NCBI RefSeq assembly: GCF_001856665.1
Contig: NZ_CP017781.1
Coordinates: 2,203,501 to 2,267,500 of the forward strand
Length of the DNA: 64,000 nt
Direction of reading: 5' to 3'
Source: Rhodobacter xanthinilyticus
GTDB lineage: Bacteria > Pseudomonadota > Alphaproteobacteria > Rhodobacterales > Rhodobacteraceae
Part shown: piece after piece, positions 30,468 through 40,215 of the stretch
How positions within the stretch are numbered: the stretch's first letter is position 1
Layout of the letters: each line of letters begins with the position of its first letter
Notes under the pieces: generated by a model
Told to the model about the DNA's origin: nothing
The model's input: the letters and a program-made list of their open reading frames with translations, nothing else
Databases searched by the model: none
Program-made: the position numbers and the translations under genes

Positions 30468-31253
30468 TCAGGCCCAGCCGGGCGGGCGCTTCTCGAAAAA
30501 GGCGCTGATTCCCTCCGCCGCCTCGGGGCTCTCCCAACGCGCCACCAGCGCCGCCTCGGTCGCCGCGCGCAGCGCCTCCGCGTCGCGCCCCTGCCCCGCG
30601 ATCAGCGCGATCAGCGCCTTGGCCTCGGCCACCGCGCCGGGCGCACAGGCGAGATAGGGCGCAACCTCCGCCTCGATCGCCGCGTCGAGCGCCTCGGGCG
30701 CCACCACGCGCGCCAAAAGCCCGAGCCGCTCGGCCTCCGCCGCCTCGAAAAGCCGCGCCGACATGAACACCCGCCGCGCCCGCGCCGGGCCCATCCGCGC
30801 CACCACATAGGGCGAGATCGTCGCGGGCGTGAGGCCAAGGCGCGTCTCGGTCAGGCCAAACCGCGCCCCCGCAACCCCCACCGCCACATCGCACACCGAC
30901 ATCATCCCGATGCCGCCGCCAAAGGCATTGCCCTGCACCCGGCCGATCACGGGCTTGGGGCAGCCATCCATCGCCGCGAGCATCCCCGCGAGCGCGCGCG
31001 CCCCGGCAGCCCGCTCCTCCGCCGTGCCCGCCATCTGCGCGCGCATCCAAGCTAGATCGCCGCCCGCGCAAAAGCTCGCCCCCTCGGCCGCAAGCACCAC
31101 GACCCGCACCGAGGCGGAGGCGCCCAGCCGCCCGATCGCCTGCGTCAGCTCGCCGATCATCGCGGCCGAAAGCGCGTTGTGCTTCTCCGCCCGCGCCAGC
31201 CACAGATGCGCCACCCCGCGCGTGTCTTCCTCAACCCGGATCGTCTCGAACAT
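30468..31253 (-). CDS. liuC: Enoyl-CoA hydratase/isomerase family, probable methylglutaconyl-CoA hydratase
   Basis: A 261-residue crotonase-fold enzyme. The oxyanion-hole segments are SFCAGGDLAWMR (about 60-71) and GNAFGGGIGMMSVCDVAV (about 108-125, with the second backbone-NH site). TETRLGLTPATISPYVVARMG is the region that usually holds the catalytic Glu. The function is inferred from position as the last gene of a leucine-degradation operon, where hydration of 3-methylglutaconyl-CoA to HMG-CoA is the needed step. It lies 8 bases after the HMG-CoA lyase gene. Confidence 0.85.
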   Translation of the reverse strand: MFETIRVEEDTRGVAHLWLARAEKHNALSAAMIGELTQAIGRLGASASVRVVVLAAEGASFCAGGDLAWMRAQMAGTAEERAAGARALAGMLAAMDGCPKPVIGRVQGNAFGGGIGMMSVCDVAVGVAGARFGLTETRLGLTPATISPYVVARMGPARARRVFMSARLFEAAEAERLGLLARVVAPEALDAAIEAEVAPYLACAPGAVAEAKALIALIAGQGRDAEALRAATEAALVARWESPEAAEGISAFFEKRPPGWA

Positions 31254-31261
31254 CCGCCCCC

Positions 31262-32109
31262 CTACCCGCGCAGCCCGCGCGCCATTGCCGCCGCCGCGGC
31301 GAGTTTCTCCAGATCGAGCCCGGTCTCATAGCCGAGCTCCGCCAGCCGCGCCGCAACGCGCTCGCTCGCGACATTGCCCGCCGCGCCAGGCGCATAGGGG
31401 CAGCCGCCCAAGCCCCCCGCGCAGGCATCGAACACCCGCAGCCCGCGGCCAAGCGAGACCTCGATATTGGCGAGCGCGCGCCCAGCGGTATCATGGAAAT
31501 GCCCAGCCAGCTGCGCGGGCTCGGCCTCCTCCAGAACGGCGGCGAGCATCGCATCGACCGCCTCGGGCCGCGCCTGCCCCACGGTATCGCCAAGGCTCAC
31601 CTCATGGCAGCCAAGCCCCCGCAGCGCCGCCACCACCCGCGCCACCGCGCCCGGCGCGACCGGCCCGTCGAAGGGGCAATCGGTGACCATCGAGACATAG
31701 CCCCGCAGCGGGATGCCATCGGCCGCCGCCGCCGCCGCGACCGGCGCGAACCGCTCGAGGCTCTCCGCGATCGAACAGTTGAGATTGGCGCGCGAAAACC
31801 CCTCCGAGGCCGACGCGAAGATCGCCACCTCATCGGCGCGCGCCGCCCGCGCGGCCTCATAGCCCTTCAGGTTCGGCGTGAGCGCGCCGTAACGCACGCC
31901 CGGCACCCGGGCGATCGCGGCGAAAACCGCCTCCGAACCGGCCATCTGCGGCACCCATTTCGGGCTGACGAAAGAGCCCACCTCGATCCGGCGAAACCCC
32001 ACCCCGCTCAGCGCATCAATGAGCGCCACCTTCTCGGCCACCGAAATCGCGCGCGGCTCGTTTTGCAGCCCGTCGCGCGGCGCCATCTCGTAGATCTCGA
32101 CGAAATCGC

Positions 32110-32113
<4 letters not shown>
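31262..32113 (-). CDS. liuE: Hydroxymethylglutaryl-CoA lyase
   Basis: A 283-residue TIM-barrel lyase splitting HMG-CoA into acetoacetate and acetyl-CoA. Signatures: MAPRDGLQNE (about 10-19), the metal-binding GHFHDTAGRALAN, and GGCPYAPGAAGNVASE with the active-site Cys 238. ATG 32113 overlaps the stop of mccA (ATGA). Upstream in-frame sequence belongs to mccA read out of frame. Confidence 0.95.
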
Positions 32114-34041
<1,928 letters not shown>

Positions 34042-34063
34042 CTCGGTCTCCCTGTGACTGCGG

Positions 34064-34154
34064 CGGGGGCGCTGCCCCCGGGCCCCCGGGATATTTGTGG
34101 CAAGATGAACAGGATCGACCTTTCATCTTGCTCCAAATATCCCCGCCGGAGGCT
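34064..34154. repeat. Intergenic nested palindrome, family 1, copy C (inside the liu operon)
   Basis: It contains GGGGGCGCTGCCCCC, CCCGGGATATTT, then GGCAAGATGAA / TTTCATCTTGC and AAATATCCCC, but the right outer hairpin is missing. It lies between the beta and alpha carboxylase subunit genes on the same strand, so it would be transcribed in the middle of an operon. Confidence 0.85.
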
Positions 34155-34161
34155 AGAAAGT

Positions 34162-35766
34162 TTACATCCGGAACACGCCAAAGCGCGTCGGTTCGATGGC
34201 CGTGTTGAGGCTTGCCGAGAGGCTGAGCGCGAGCACCTGGCGGGTCTTGCGCGGGTCGACGATGCCGTCATCCCACAGCCGCGCCGAGGCATAGAGCGGG
34301 TGGCTCTGGCGCTCGAACATCTCGATCGTGGGGCGTTTGAACTCGGCCTCCTCCTCGGTGGACCAGCTGCCGCCCTTGCGCTCGATCGCCTCGCGCCGGA
34401 CGGTGGCGAGCACGCCCGCCGCCTGTTCGCCGCCCATCACCGAGATGCGGCTATTGGGCCAGCTCCACAGGAACCGCGGCGAATAGGCGCGCCCGGCCAT
34501 GCCATAGTTGCCCGCCCCGAAGGAGCCGCCGACGAGCATGGTGATTTTCGGCACATTGGTCGTTGCGACCGCGGTCACCATCTTCGCGCCATGGCGCGCA
34601 ATGCCCTCGTTTTCATATTTCCGCCCGACCATGAAGCCCGTGATATTTTGCAGGAAAATCAGCGGGATCGAGCGCGCCGAACAAAGCTCGATGAAATGCG
34701 CGGCCTTTTGCGCGGCCTCGGAGAAGAGCACGCCGTTATTGGCCACGATGCCGACCGGGCAGCCCTCGACATGGGCGAAGCCGGTGACGATCGTCTCGCC
34801 GAAGCGGGCCTTGAACTCGTCGAAGCGCGAGCCGTCGACCACCCGGGCGATCAGTTCGCGGATGTCATAGGGGGTGCGCAGATCGGCGGGCACGAGGCCC
34901 AGGATCTCCTCGGGGTCATAGGCGGGGGGCTCGGGGCTTTGCCATTGCACCGTCATGGGCTTGGTGCGGTTGAGGTTGCCCACCGCGCGGCGCGCAAGCG
35001 CGAGCGCATGGGCATCGTCCTCGGCGAGATAATCGGCCACGCCCGAGAGCCGCGTATGGACATCGCCGCCGCCCAGATCCTCGGCCGAGACCACCTCGCC
35101 GGTAGCCGCGCGCACCAGCGGCGGGCCGGCGAGGAAGATCGTGCCCTGCTCGCGCACGATGATCGTGACATCGGACATCGCCGGCACATAGGCGCCGCCC
35201 GCGGTGCACGAGCCCATCACCACCGCGATCTGGGGGATGCCCTTGGCCGACATCCGCGCCTGATTGTAGAAGATCCGCCCGAAATGGTCGCGGTCGGGGA
35301 AGACCTCGTCCTGATTGGGCAGGTTGGCGCCGCCGCTGTCGACCAGATAGACGCAGGGCAGCCCGCAGTCTTCGGCGATCTCCTGCGCGCGCAGGTGTTT
35401 CTTGACGGTCATCGGGTAGTAGGTGCCGCCCTTGACGGTCGCGTCATTGGCGACGACCATCACCTCCTGGCCCATCACGCGCCCCACCCCCGCGATCACG
35501 CCCGCGCCGGGGGCTGCGCCGTCATACATCGCATGCGCCGCCGTCGCGCCGATCTCGAGGAAGGGGGCACCCGGGTCGAGAAGCCCCGCGACGCGGGCGC
35601 GCGGGCTCATCTTGCCGCGCGCGGTGTGGCGGGCCTGCGCTTCGGGGCCGCCGCCGGCGGTGGCGGCCTCGGCCGCCGCGCGCACGGTCTCGAGCGCCGC
35701 GAGATGGGCTGCACGATTGCGCGCAGCCGCCTCGGAGCCGGCGAGGAAGGAAGAGGTCAGTTTCAT
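34162..35766 (-). CDS. liuB: 3-methylcrotonyl-CoA carboxylase, carboxyltransferase beta subunit
   Basis: A 534-residue acyl-CoA carboxyltransferase. [15 protein letters not shown] and [41 protein letters not shown] (late third) are typical of MCC beta, including the oxyanion-hole glycines. The N-terminal half holds [32 protein letters not shown] 35766 overlaps the stop of the LprI-like gene (ATGA). Its partner alpha subunit is 120 bases downstream, beyond a palindromic repeat. Confidence 0.94.
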   Translation of the reverse strand: MKLTSSFLAGSEAAARNRAAHLAALETVRAAAEAATAGGGPEAQARHTARGKMSPRARVAGLLDPGAPFLEIGATAAHAMYDGAAPGAGVIAGVGRVMGQEVMVVANDATVKGGTYYPMTVKKHLRAQEIAEDCGLPCVYLVDSGGANLPNQDEVFPDRDHFGRIFYNQARMSAKGIPQIAVVMGSCTAGGAYVPAMSDVTIIVREQGTIFLAGPPLVRAATGEVVSAEDLGGGDVHTRLSGVADYLAEDDAHALALARRAVGNLNRTKPMTVQWQSPEPPAYDPEEILGLVPADLRTPYDIRELIARVVDGSRFDEFKARFGETIVTGFAHVEGCPVGIVANNGVLFSEAAQKAAHFIELCSARSIPLIFLQNITGFMVGRKYENEGIARHGAKMVTAVATTNVPKITMLVGGSFGAGNYGMAGRAYSPRFLWSWPNSRISVMGGEQAAGVLATVRREAIERKGGSWSTEEEAEFKRPTIEMFERQSHPLYASARLWDDGIVDPRKTRQVLALSLSASLNTAIEPTRFGVFRM

Positions 35767-36242
35767 GGATCGGCCTTCTTGTCTCGCAGTTGCGCCGCGC
35801 GCGTCGCGGTCATTTCCATCAGGCAATTCGCCCCCACCACGCCGGCAAGCGACGCATCGCCCCAGCGCGCCACCTCGAGCCCGCATTCCGCATCACGATA
35901 AGCGATCCAGGCGCGTTGCGCGTCGAGCAGCTTCTCGGAGAGGCCCGCCGCCGTCATCTCGGCACGGCGCGCCTTGTATTCGGTGTTGAGCAGATCATCC
36001 CAGACCGCGGTCTCGGCGCCGATGCAGGCCACCGTCGAGAGCGTCGACTGATCGGTCGCGCCCAGGCAGCCCTGCGCGGCCTGACCGAGGCAGCTCGGCC
36101 CCTCGGCATAGGGGGAATACTCGGCAAAACAGGCGCGCACGCTCTCCTCCATCCCCGCCACCGCATCCGCGGGCAGGTCTTGCGCGCCCGCAGGCAGGGC
36201 GACGAGGAGGAGGGAGAGGGTGGCGGGGAGGACAGGACGCAT
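35763..36242 (-). CDS. LprI-like (DUF1311) secreted protein inside the liu operon
   Basis: A 159-residue protein with a cleavable signal peptide ([13 protein letters not shown], cut near residue 20). The DUF1311/LprI core includes [13 protein letters not shown] and [24 protein letters not shown]. Several cysteines (near 38, 50, 59, 73, 119 and 140) suggest disulfides. Family members include a mycobacterial lysozyme inhibitor; function here is unknown. It overlaps ivd by one base (TGATG) and mccB by four (ATGA), so it is translated as part of a cytosolic catabolic operon although its product should be periplasmic. Confidence 0.85.
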   Translation of the reverse strand: MRPVLPATLSLLLVALPAGAQDLPADAVAGMEESVRACFAEYSPYAEGPSCLGQAAQGCLGATDQSTLSTVACIGAETAVWDDLLNTEYKARRAEMTAAGLSEKLLDAQRAWIAYRDAECGLEVARWGDASLAGVVGANCLMEMTATRAAQLRDKKADP

Positions 36243-37402
36243 CAGAGTTTCTCCATGATTTCGCGTCCGATCAGCATACGCCGAATTTCCGAGGTGCCAG
36301 CCCCGATTTCCATCAGTTTCGCATCGCGGAAGAGCCGCGAGACCACCGAATCCGCCAAGAACCCCGCCCCGCCCAGCGCCTGCACGGCCTGATGCGCCTG
36401 CACCATCGCCTGTTCGGAGGCGTAAAGCACGGTGGCGGCGGCGTCCTGACGGGTGACCTGGCCGCGGTCGCAGGCCTTGGCGACCTCATAGGTATAGGCG
36501 CGCGCGGTGTTCATCGCGACATACATATCGGCGATTTTCGCCTGCATGAGCTGGAAATTCCCGATCGGCTGGCCGAACTGGTGGCGCTCCTTGGCATAGG
36601 GGACAACCTCGTCGAGGCAGGCCATCATGATCCCGGTGCCGATGCCCGAGAGCACGACGCGCTCGTAATCGAGCCCCGACATCAGCACCCGCACGCCGCG
36701 CCCCTCGGTGCCCAGCACGTTCTCGAAGGGCACCTCGCAATTGTCGAAGAAGAGCTGGCCGGTGTTCGAGCCGCGCATGCCGAGCTTGTCGAAATGCGGC
36801 GAGGTCGAGAAGCCCTTGAAGCCGCGCTCGATGATGAAGGCGGTGATGCCTTTCGAGCCCGCCTCGGGGTCGGTCTTGGCATAGACCACGAGCGTATCGG
36901 CATCGGGGCCGTTGGTGATCCAGTATTTATGGCCGTTGAGCAGGTAATAGCCGTCGCGTTTCTCGGCCTTGAGCTTCATGCCCACCACATCCGAGCCCGC
37001 GCCGGTCTCGCTCATCGCGAGCGCGCCGATCTTGGCGCCGGAGACGAGATCGGGGAGGTATTTGGCCTTTTGCGCGGCGGTGGCGTTCAGCTTGAGCTGG
37101 TTGACGCAGAGGTTGGAATGCGCGCCGTAGCTGAGCGCCACCGAGGCCGAAACGCGCGCGATCTCCTCGGTCGCGACGACATGGGCGAGATAGCCCATCC
37201 CCGCGCCGCCGAATTCCTCCGCCACCGTGATGCCCAGAAGCCCGAGCGCGCCCATCTCGGCCCAGAGCTCGGCCGGGAAGAGGTTGGAGCGATCCACCTC
37301 CGCCGCGATCGGCTTCAGACGCTCCTGCGCCCAGGCCTGAACGGTCTCGCGCAGCGCGCGGATATCTTCTCCGAGATCGAACTCCATGGAGCCTGCAAAC
37401 AT
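36242..37402 (-). CDS. ivd: Isovaleryl-CoA dehydrogenase
   Basis: A 386-residue FAD acyl-CoA dehydrogenase. ALAMSETGAGSDVVGMKLKA (about 127-146) and YWITNGPDADT contact FAD and substrate. The catalytic base is Glu247 in LDYERVVLSG; this position is characteristic of isovaleryl-CoA dehydrogenases, unlike the C-terminal Glu of most acyl-CoA dehydrogenases. QALGGAGFLADSVVSRLFRDAKLMEIGAGTSEIRRMLIGRE closes the protein. It is the first gene of the operon and carries out the first oxidation in leucine degradation after oxidative decarboxylation. GGGGAGG precedes the ATG. Confidence 0.95.
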   Translation of the reverse strand: MFAGSMEFDLGEDIRALRETVQAWAQERLKPIAAEVDRSNLFPAELWAEMGALGLLGITVAEEFGGAGMGYLAHVVATEEIARVSASVALSYGAHSNLCVNQLKLNATAAQKAKYLPDLVSGAKIGALAMSETGAGSDVVGMKLKAEKRDGYYLLNGHKYWITNGPDADTLVVYAKTDPEAGSKGITAFIIERGFKGFSTSPHFDKLGMRGSNTGQLFFDNCEVPFENVLGTEGRGVRVLMSGLDYERVVLSGIGTGIMMACLDEVVPYAKERHQFGQPIGNFQLMQAKIADMYVAMNTARAYTYEVAKACDRGQVTRQDAAATVLYASEQAMVQAHQAVQALGGAGFLADSVVSRLFRDAKLMEIGAGTSEIRRMLIGREIMEKL

Positions 37403-37421
37403 CGGCCTCCCCTCCGATTAT

Positions 37422-37463
37422 TGAACATATGTTCATTTATGCGGAGCGCGCGATTCGCGTCAA
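37422..37463 (-). promoter_or_regulatory. Promoter and palindromic operator of the liu operon
   Basis: On the minus strand, TTGACG (37463-37458), 17 bases and ATAAAT (37440-37435) form a good promoter with a start near 37428. A perfect 14-bp palindrome TGAACATATGTTCA (37422-37435) begins at the end of the -10 box and covers the start site, the classic place for a repressor. The regulator is not in the window. Confidence 0.65.
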
Positions 37464-37529
37464 GAGCCGATCCCCCCTTGCGCAACGGACGTGGCGTCCC
37501 GATCTTGGGGGAAACGACAGGAGGATGTC

Positions 37530-37982
37530 ATGCGGTCATGGATTTTGGGCGCGGCGCTGGCGCTTGGCGCGCTGCCGGTGGCGGCGGAGACGGTCGGCAA
37601 GGTCGGCGTCGATTGGGTCGGCAACGATATCGTCATCGAGGCGATCGAGGACCCGAAGGTGGCGGGGGTGACCTGTCATGTGGCCTATTTCGACCGCTCG
37701 CTGTTTGACCGGATCTCGAATGGCAACTGGTTCGAGGATCCGTCGAACGCCTCGATCGCCTGTCGGCAGACCGGGCCGATCAGCTTGGGCGCCATCGCCA
37801 AGGGGCCGAAGGGCGAGACGGTGTTTTCCGAGAGCCGGTCGTTGATTTTCAAGAGCTTGAAGGTCACGCGGATCTTTGATGAGGCGCATCAGACGCTGAT
37901 CTACCTCACCCATGCGACCGAGGTCACGCAGGGTTCGGCGAAGATGTCGATCTCGACGGTGCCGCTTTACGGGGCGAAGTGA
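37530..37982 (+). CDS. creA: CreA family protein
   Basis: A 150-residue protein with a signal peptide (ILGAALALGALPVAAE, cut near 19). The CreA core is GKVGVDWVGNDIVIEAIEDPKVAGVTCHVAYFDR (about 23-56) followed by ASIACRQTGPI; the two cysteines (48 and 76) may pair. Family function is unknown. ATG 37530 follows AGGAGG. It is divergent from ivd. Confidence 0.9.
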   Translation: MRSWILGAALALGALPVAAETVGKVGVDWVGNDIVIEAIEDPKVAGVTCHVAYFDRSLFDRISNGNWFEDPSNASIACRQTGPISLGAIAKGPKGETVFSESRSLIFKSLKVTRIFDEAHQTLIYLTHATEVTQGSAKMSISTVPLYGAK

Positions 37983-37997
37983 GAGAGGCGGGCGTCG

Positions 37998-38058
37998 AGG
38001 GGGCGCTGCCCCCGCGGCTGCGCCGCCCCCCGGGATATTTTCGGCAAGATGAAAGGGC
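37998..38058. repeat. Intergenic palindrome, family 1, copy D (left half only)
   Basis: GGGGGCGCTGCCCCC and CCCCGGGATATTTTCGGCAAGATGAAA are present but the right half is absent. The stop codon of gph follows at once. It lies between the convergent creA and gph genes. Confidence 0.75.
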
Positions 38059-38724
38059 TCAGCCGAGGAGCTTTTCGGCGAGGGCCGGCAGGTCGGCATA
38101 GGCCTCAAGGAGCGCCTCGGGGGCGAGGCGTTCGATGCCGCGGCCCTCGGGGCCGAAGGTGACGAGCGCGCAGGGCACGCCCACCGCGCGGGCGGTGTCG
38201 CGGTCGGTCACGGTATCGCCAAGCAGGAAGGAGCGCGCCGGCGCCCCGCCCACGCCCGCCACCGCCGCCAGATAGGGCGCGGGATCGGGTTTGCGGGTGG
38301 GCAGCGTATCGGCGCCGATCAGCGCGCCGAAGAGATCGGCGATGCCGAGCGCGCTGACGAGGGCGCGCGCGAGGCCCTCGGGTTTGTTGGTGCAGATCGC
38401 GGTGGCAAAGCCCGCGGAGCGCAGCGCCTCGACGGCTTCGGCCGCGCCCGGGTAAAGCCGGGTCTCGACGCAGATCGCGCCCTCGTAATGATCGAGAAGC
38501 GCGCGGTAATCGGCCTCGGTCAGGGTCTCGGCCTGCGGATGGCCGAGCCGGCCGTAGCCCGCCCGCAGCATCGCGCGCCCGCCATGAAAGGCGATCAGCG
38601 CATCGGCGACCGGATCGAGCGGGCGCCCGAGCCCGCGCGCCGCGAAACAGGCATTCGCCGCCGCGATCAGATCGGCCGAGGTATCGGCCAGCGTGCCGTC
38701 GAGATCGAAAACCACCGTGCGCAT
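38059..38724 (-). CDS. gph: Phosphoglycolate phosphatase (HAD family)
   Basis: A 221-residue HAD phosphatase. Motif I DLDGTLADTS has the nucleophile Asp7 and Asp9. Motif II is ICTNKPEG, motif III Lys is in RKPDPAP, and motif IV is LLGDTVTDRDTA. The cap is inserted between motifs I and II. It removes phosphate from 2-phosphoglycolate, made by Rubisco oxygenation or DNA repair. Other HAD substrates cannot be excluded. It is divergent from glmU. Confidence 0.88.
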   Translation of the reverse strand: MRTVVFDLDGTLADTSADLIAAANACFAARGLGRPLDPVADALIAFHGGRAMLRAGYGRLGHPQAETLTEADYRALLDHYEGAICVETRLYPGAAEAVEALRSAGFATAICTNKPEGLARALVSALGIADLFGALIGADTLPTRKPDPAPYLAAVAGVGGAPARSFLLGDTVTDRDTARAVGVPCALVTFGPEGRGIERLAPEALLEAYADLPALAEKLLG

Positions 38725-38812
38725 CGGCCACTCCCTGTTGCAAACCGCCCCCGCCCGGGCCGCCCTTGCCGCGCCTTGTTACGAAGCGAAAGACAGCGTG
38801 AACGCGCGGGCC

Positions 38813-38840
38813 TTGCGGCGGGGTGTGGTATCGGTAAAAC
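38813..38840 (+). promoter_or_regulatory. Possible promoter of glmU-glmS
   Basis: TTGCGG (38813-38818) and TAAAAC (38835-38840) are separated by 16 bases, about 30 bases before the glmU ATG. Confidence 0.35.
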
Positions 38841-38868
38841 AGGCGCGAGCAGAAGAAAAGGCATTCCC

Positions 38869-40215
38869 ATGACCATCGCCCTCATCGTTCTGGCCGCGGG
38901 CCAGGGCACCCGGATGAACTCGGACCTGCCCAAGGTGCTGCACCGCGTCGGCGCGGCGCCGCTGGTGGCCCATGCTCTGGCGGCGGGGCGCGCGCTCGAG
39001 CCCGAGCGGGTGATCGTGGTGGCGGGCCATGGCGCCGAAGCCGTAACCCGGGCGGTAGCGAAGATCGACCCGGAGGCCGAGGTGGTGATCCAGGCCGAGC
39101 AGCTCGGCACCGGGCACGCGGTGGCGCAGGCGCTGCCCGCGCTTGCGGGCTTTGCCGGGCGGGTGATCGTGCTTTACGGCGACACGCCCTTCATCCGGCC
39201 CGAGACGCTCGAAGGGCTCGCCGCGAGCCCGGCGGCGGTGACGGTGCTGGGCTTCGAGGCGGCGGATCCGGGGCGCTACGGGCGGCTCGTGGCCAGCGGA
39301 TCGGCGCTCGAGCGGATCGTGGAATTCAAGGATGCGACGGATGAAGAACGCGCGATAACGCTTTGTAATTCCGGGGTTATTGCCTGTGACGCGGAGCTTT
39401 TGGAAGAGCTCGTCGCGGGGCTTGGCAACGCCAATGCCGCGGGCGAATATTACCTCACCGATATCGTCGCGGCGGCGCGCGCGCGCGGCCTTCCGGCCGA
39501 GGTGGTGACCTGCGACGAGGCCGAGACGCTCGGCATCAACACCCGCGCGGAGCTTGCCCGCGCCGAGGCGCTCTTTCAGGCCCGCGCCCGCACCGAGGCG
39601 CAGGAGAACGGCGTCACCATGGTCGACCCGGGCACCGTCTATTTCGCCCTCGACACCTATATCGGCCGCGATGTGGTGCTCGGCCCGCATGTGGTCTTCG
39701 GCCCCGGCGTGACGATCGAGAGCGGCGCCACGATCGAGGCGTTTTGCCATCTCGAGGGCTGCCATATCTCGCGCGGCGCCACGATCGGGCCGTTTGCGCG
39801 GCTGCGCCCGGGGGCCGAGCTCGCCGAGGAGGTCCATATCGGCAATTTCGTCGAGGTGAAGAACGCGATCCTCGGCGAGGGGGTCAAGGTCGGCCACCTC
39901 ACCTATCTGGGCGACGCCGAGATCGGCGAGGGCACCAATATCGGCGCGGGCACGGTGACCTGCAATTACGATGGCGTGTTCAAGCACCGCACCACGATCG
40001 GCGCCCATGCTTTCATCGGTTCGGATACGATGCTGGTGGCGCCGGTGACGGTGGGGGACGGCGCGCTGACCGGCTCGGGCTCGGTGATCACCGAGGATGT
40101 GCCGGCGGGCGCGATCGCGCTCGGGCGCGCCAAACAGGTGACGCGGCCGGGGCTCGCCACCAAACTCTTCGAGATGCTGCGGGCCAAGAAGGCCAACCTT
40201 AAGAAAGGCGCGTAA
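38869..40215 (+). CDS. glmU: Bifunctional GlmU: glucosamine-1-phosphate acetyltransferase / UDP-GlcNAc pyrophosphorylase
   Basis: A 448-residue two-domain enzyme. The N-terminal uridylyltransferase has LAAGQGTRMNSDLPKVLH (8-25) and LYGDTPFI. The C-terminal left-handed beta-helix of hexapeptide repeats runs from about 245 (GRDVVLGPHVVFGPGVTIESGA), with CNYDGVFKHRTTIG for acetyl-CoA and substrate. It makes UDP-GlcNAc for peptidoglycan and LPS. glmS starts at the next base after its stop. Confidence 0.97.
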   Translation: MTIALIVLAAGQGTRMNSDLPKVLHRVGAAPLVAHALAAGRALEPERVIVVAGHGAEAVTRAVAKIDPEAEVVIQAEQLGTGHAVAQALPALAGFAGRVIVLYGDTPFIRPETLEGLAASPAAVTVLGFEAADPGRYGRLVASGSALERIVEFKDATDEERAITLCNSGVIACDAELLEELVAGLGNANAAGEYYLTDIVAAARARGLPAEVVTCDEAETLGINTRAELARAEALFQARARTEAQENGVTMVDPGTVYFALDTYIGRDVVLGPHVVFGPGVTIESGATIEAFCHLEGCHISRGATIGPFARLRPGAELAEEVHIGNFVEVKNAILGEGVKVGHLTYLGDAEIGEGTNIGAGTVTCNYDGVFKHRTTIGAHAFIGSDTMLVAPVTVGDGALTGSGSVITEDVPAGAIALGRAKQVTRPGLATKLFEMLRAKKANLKKGA

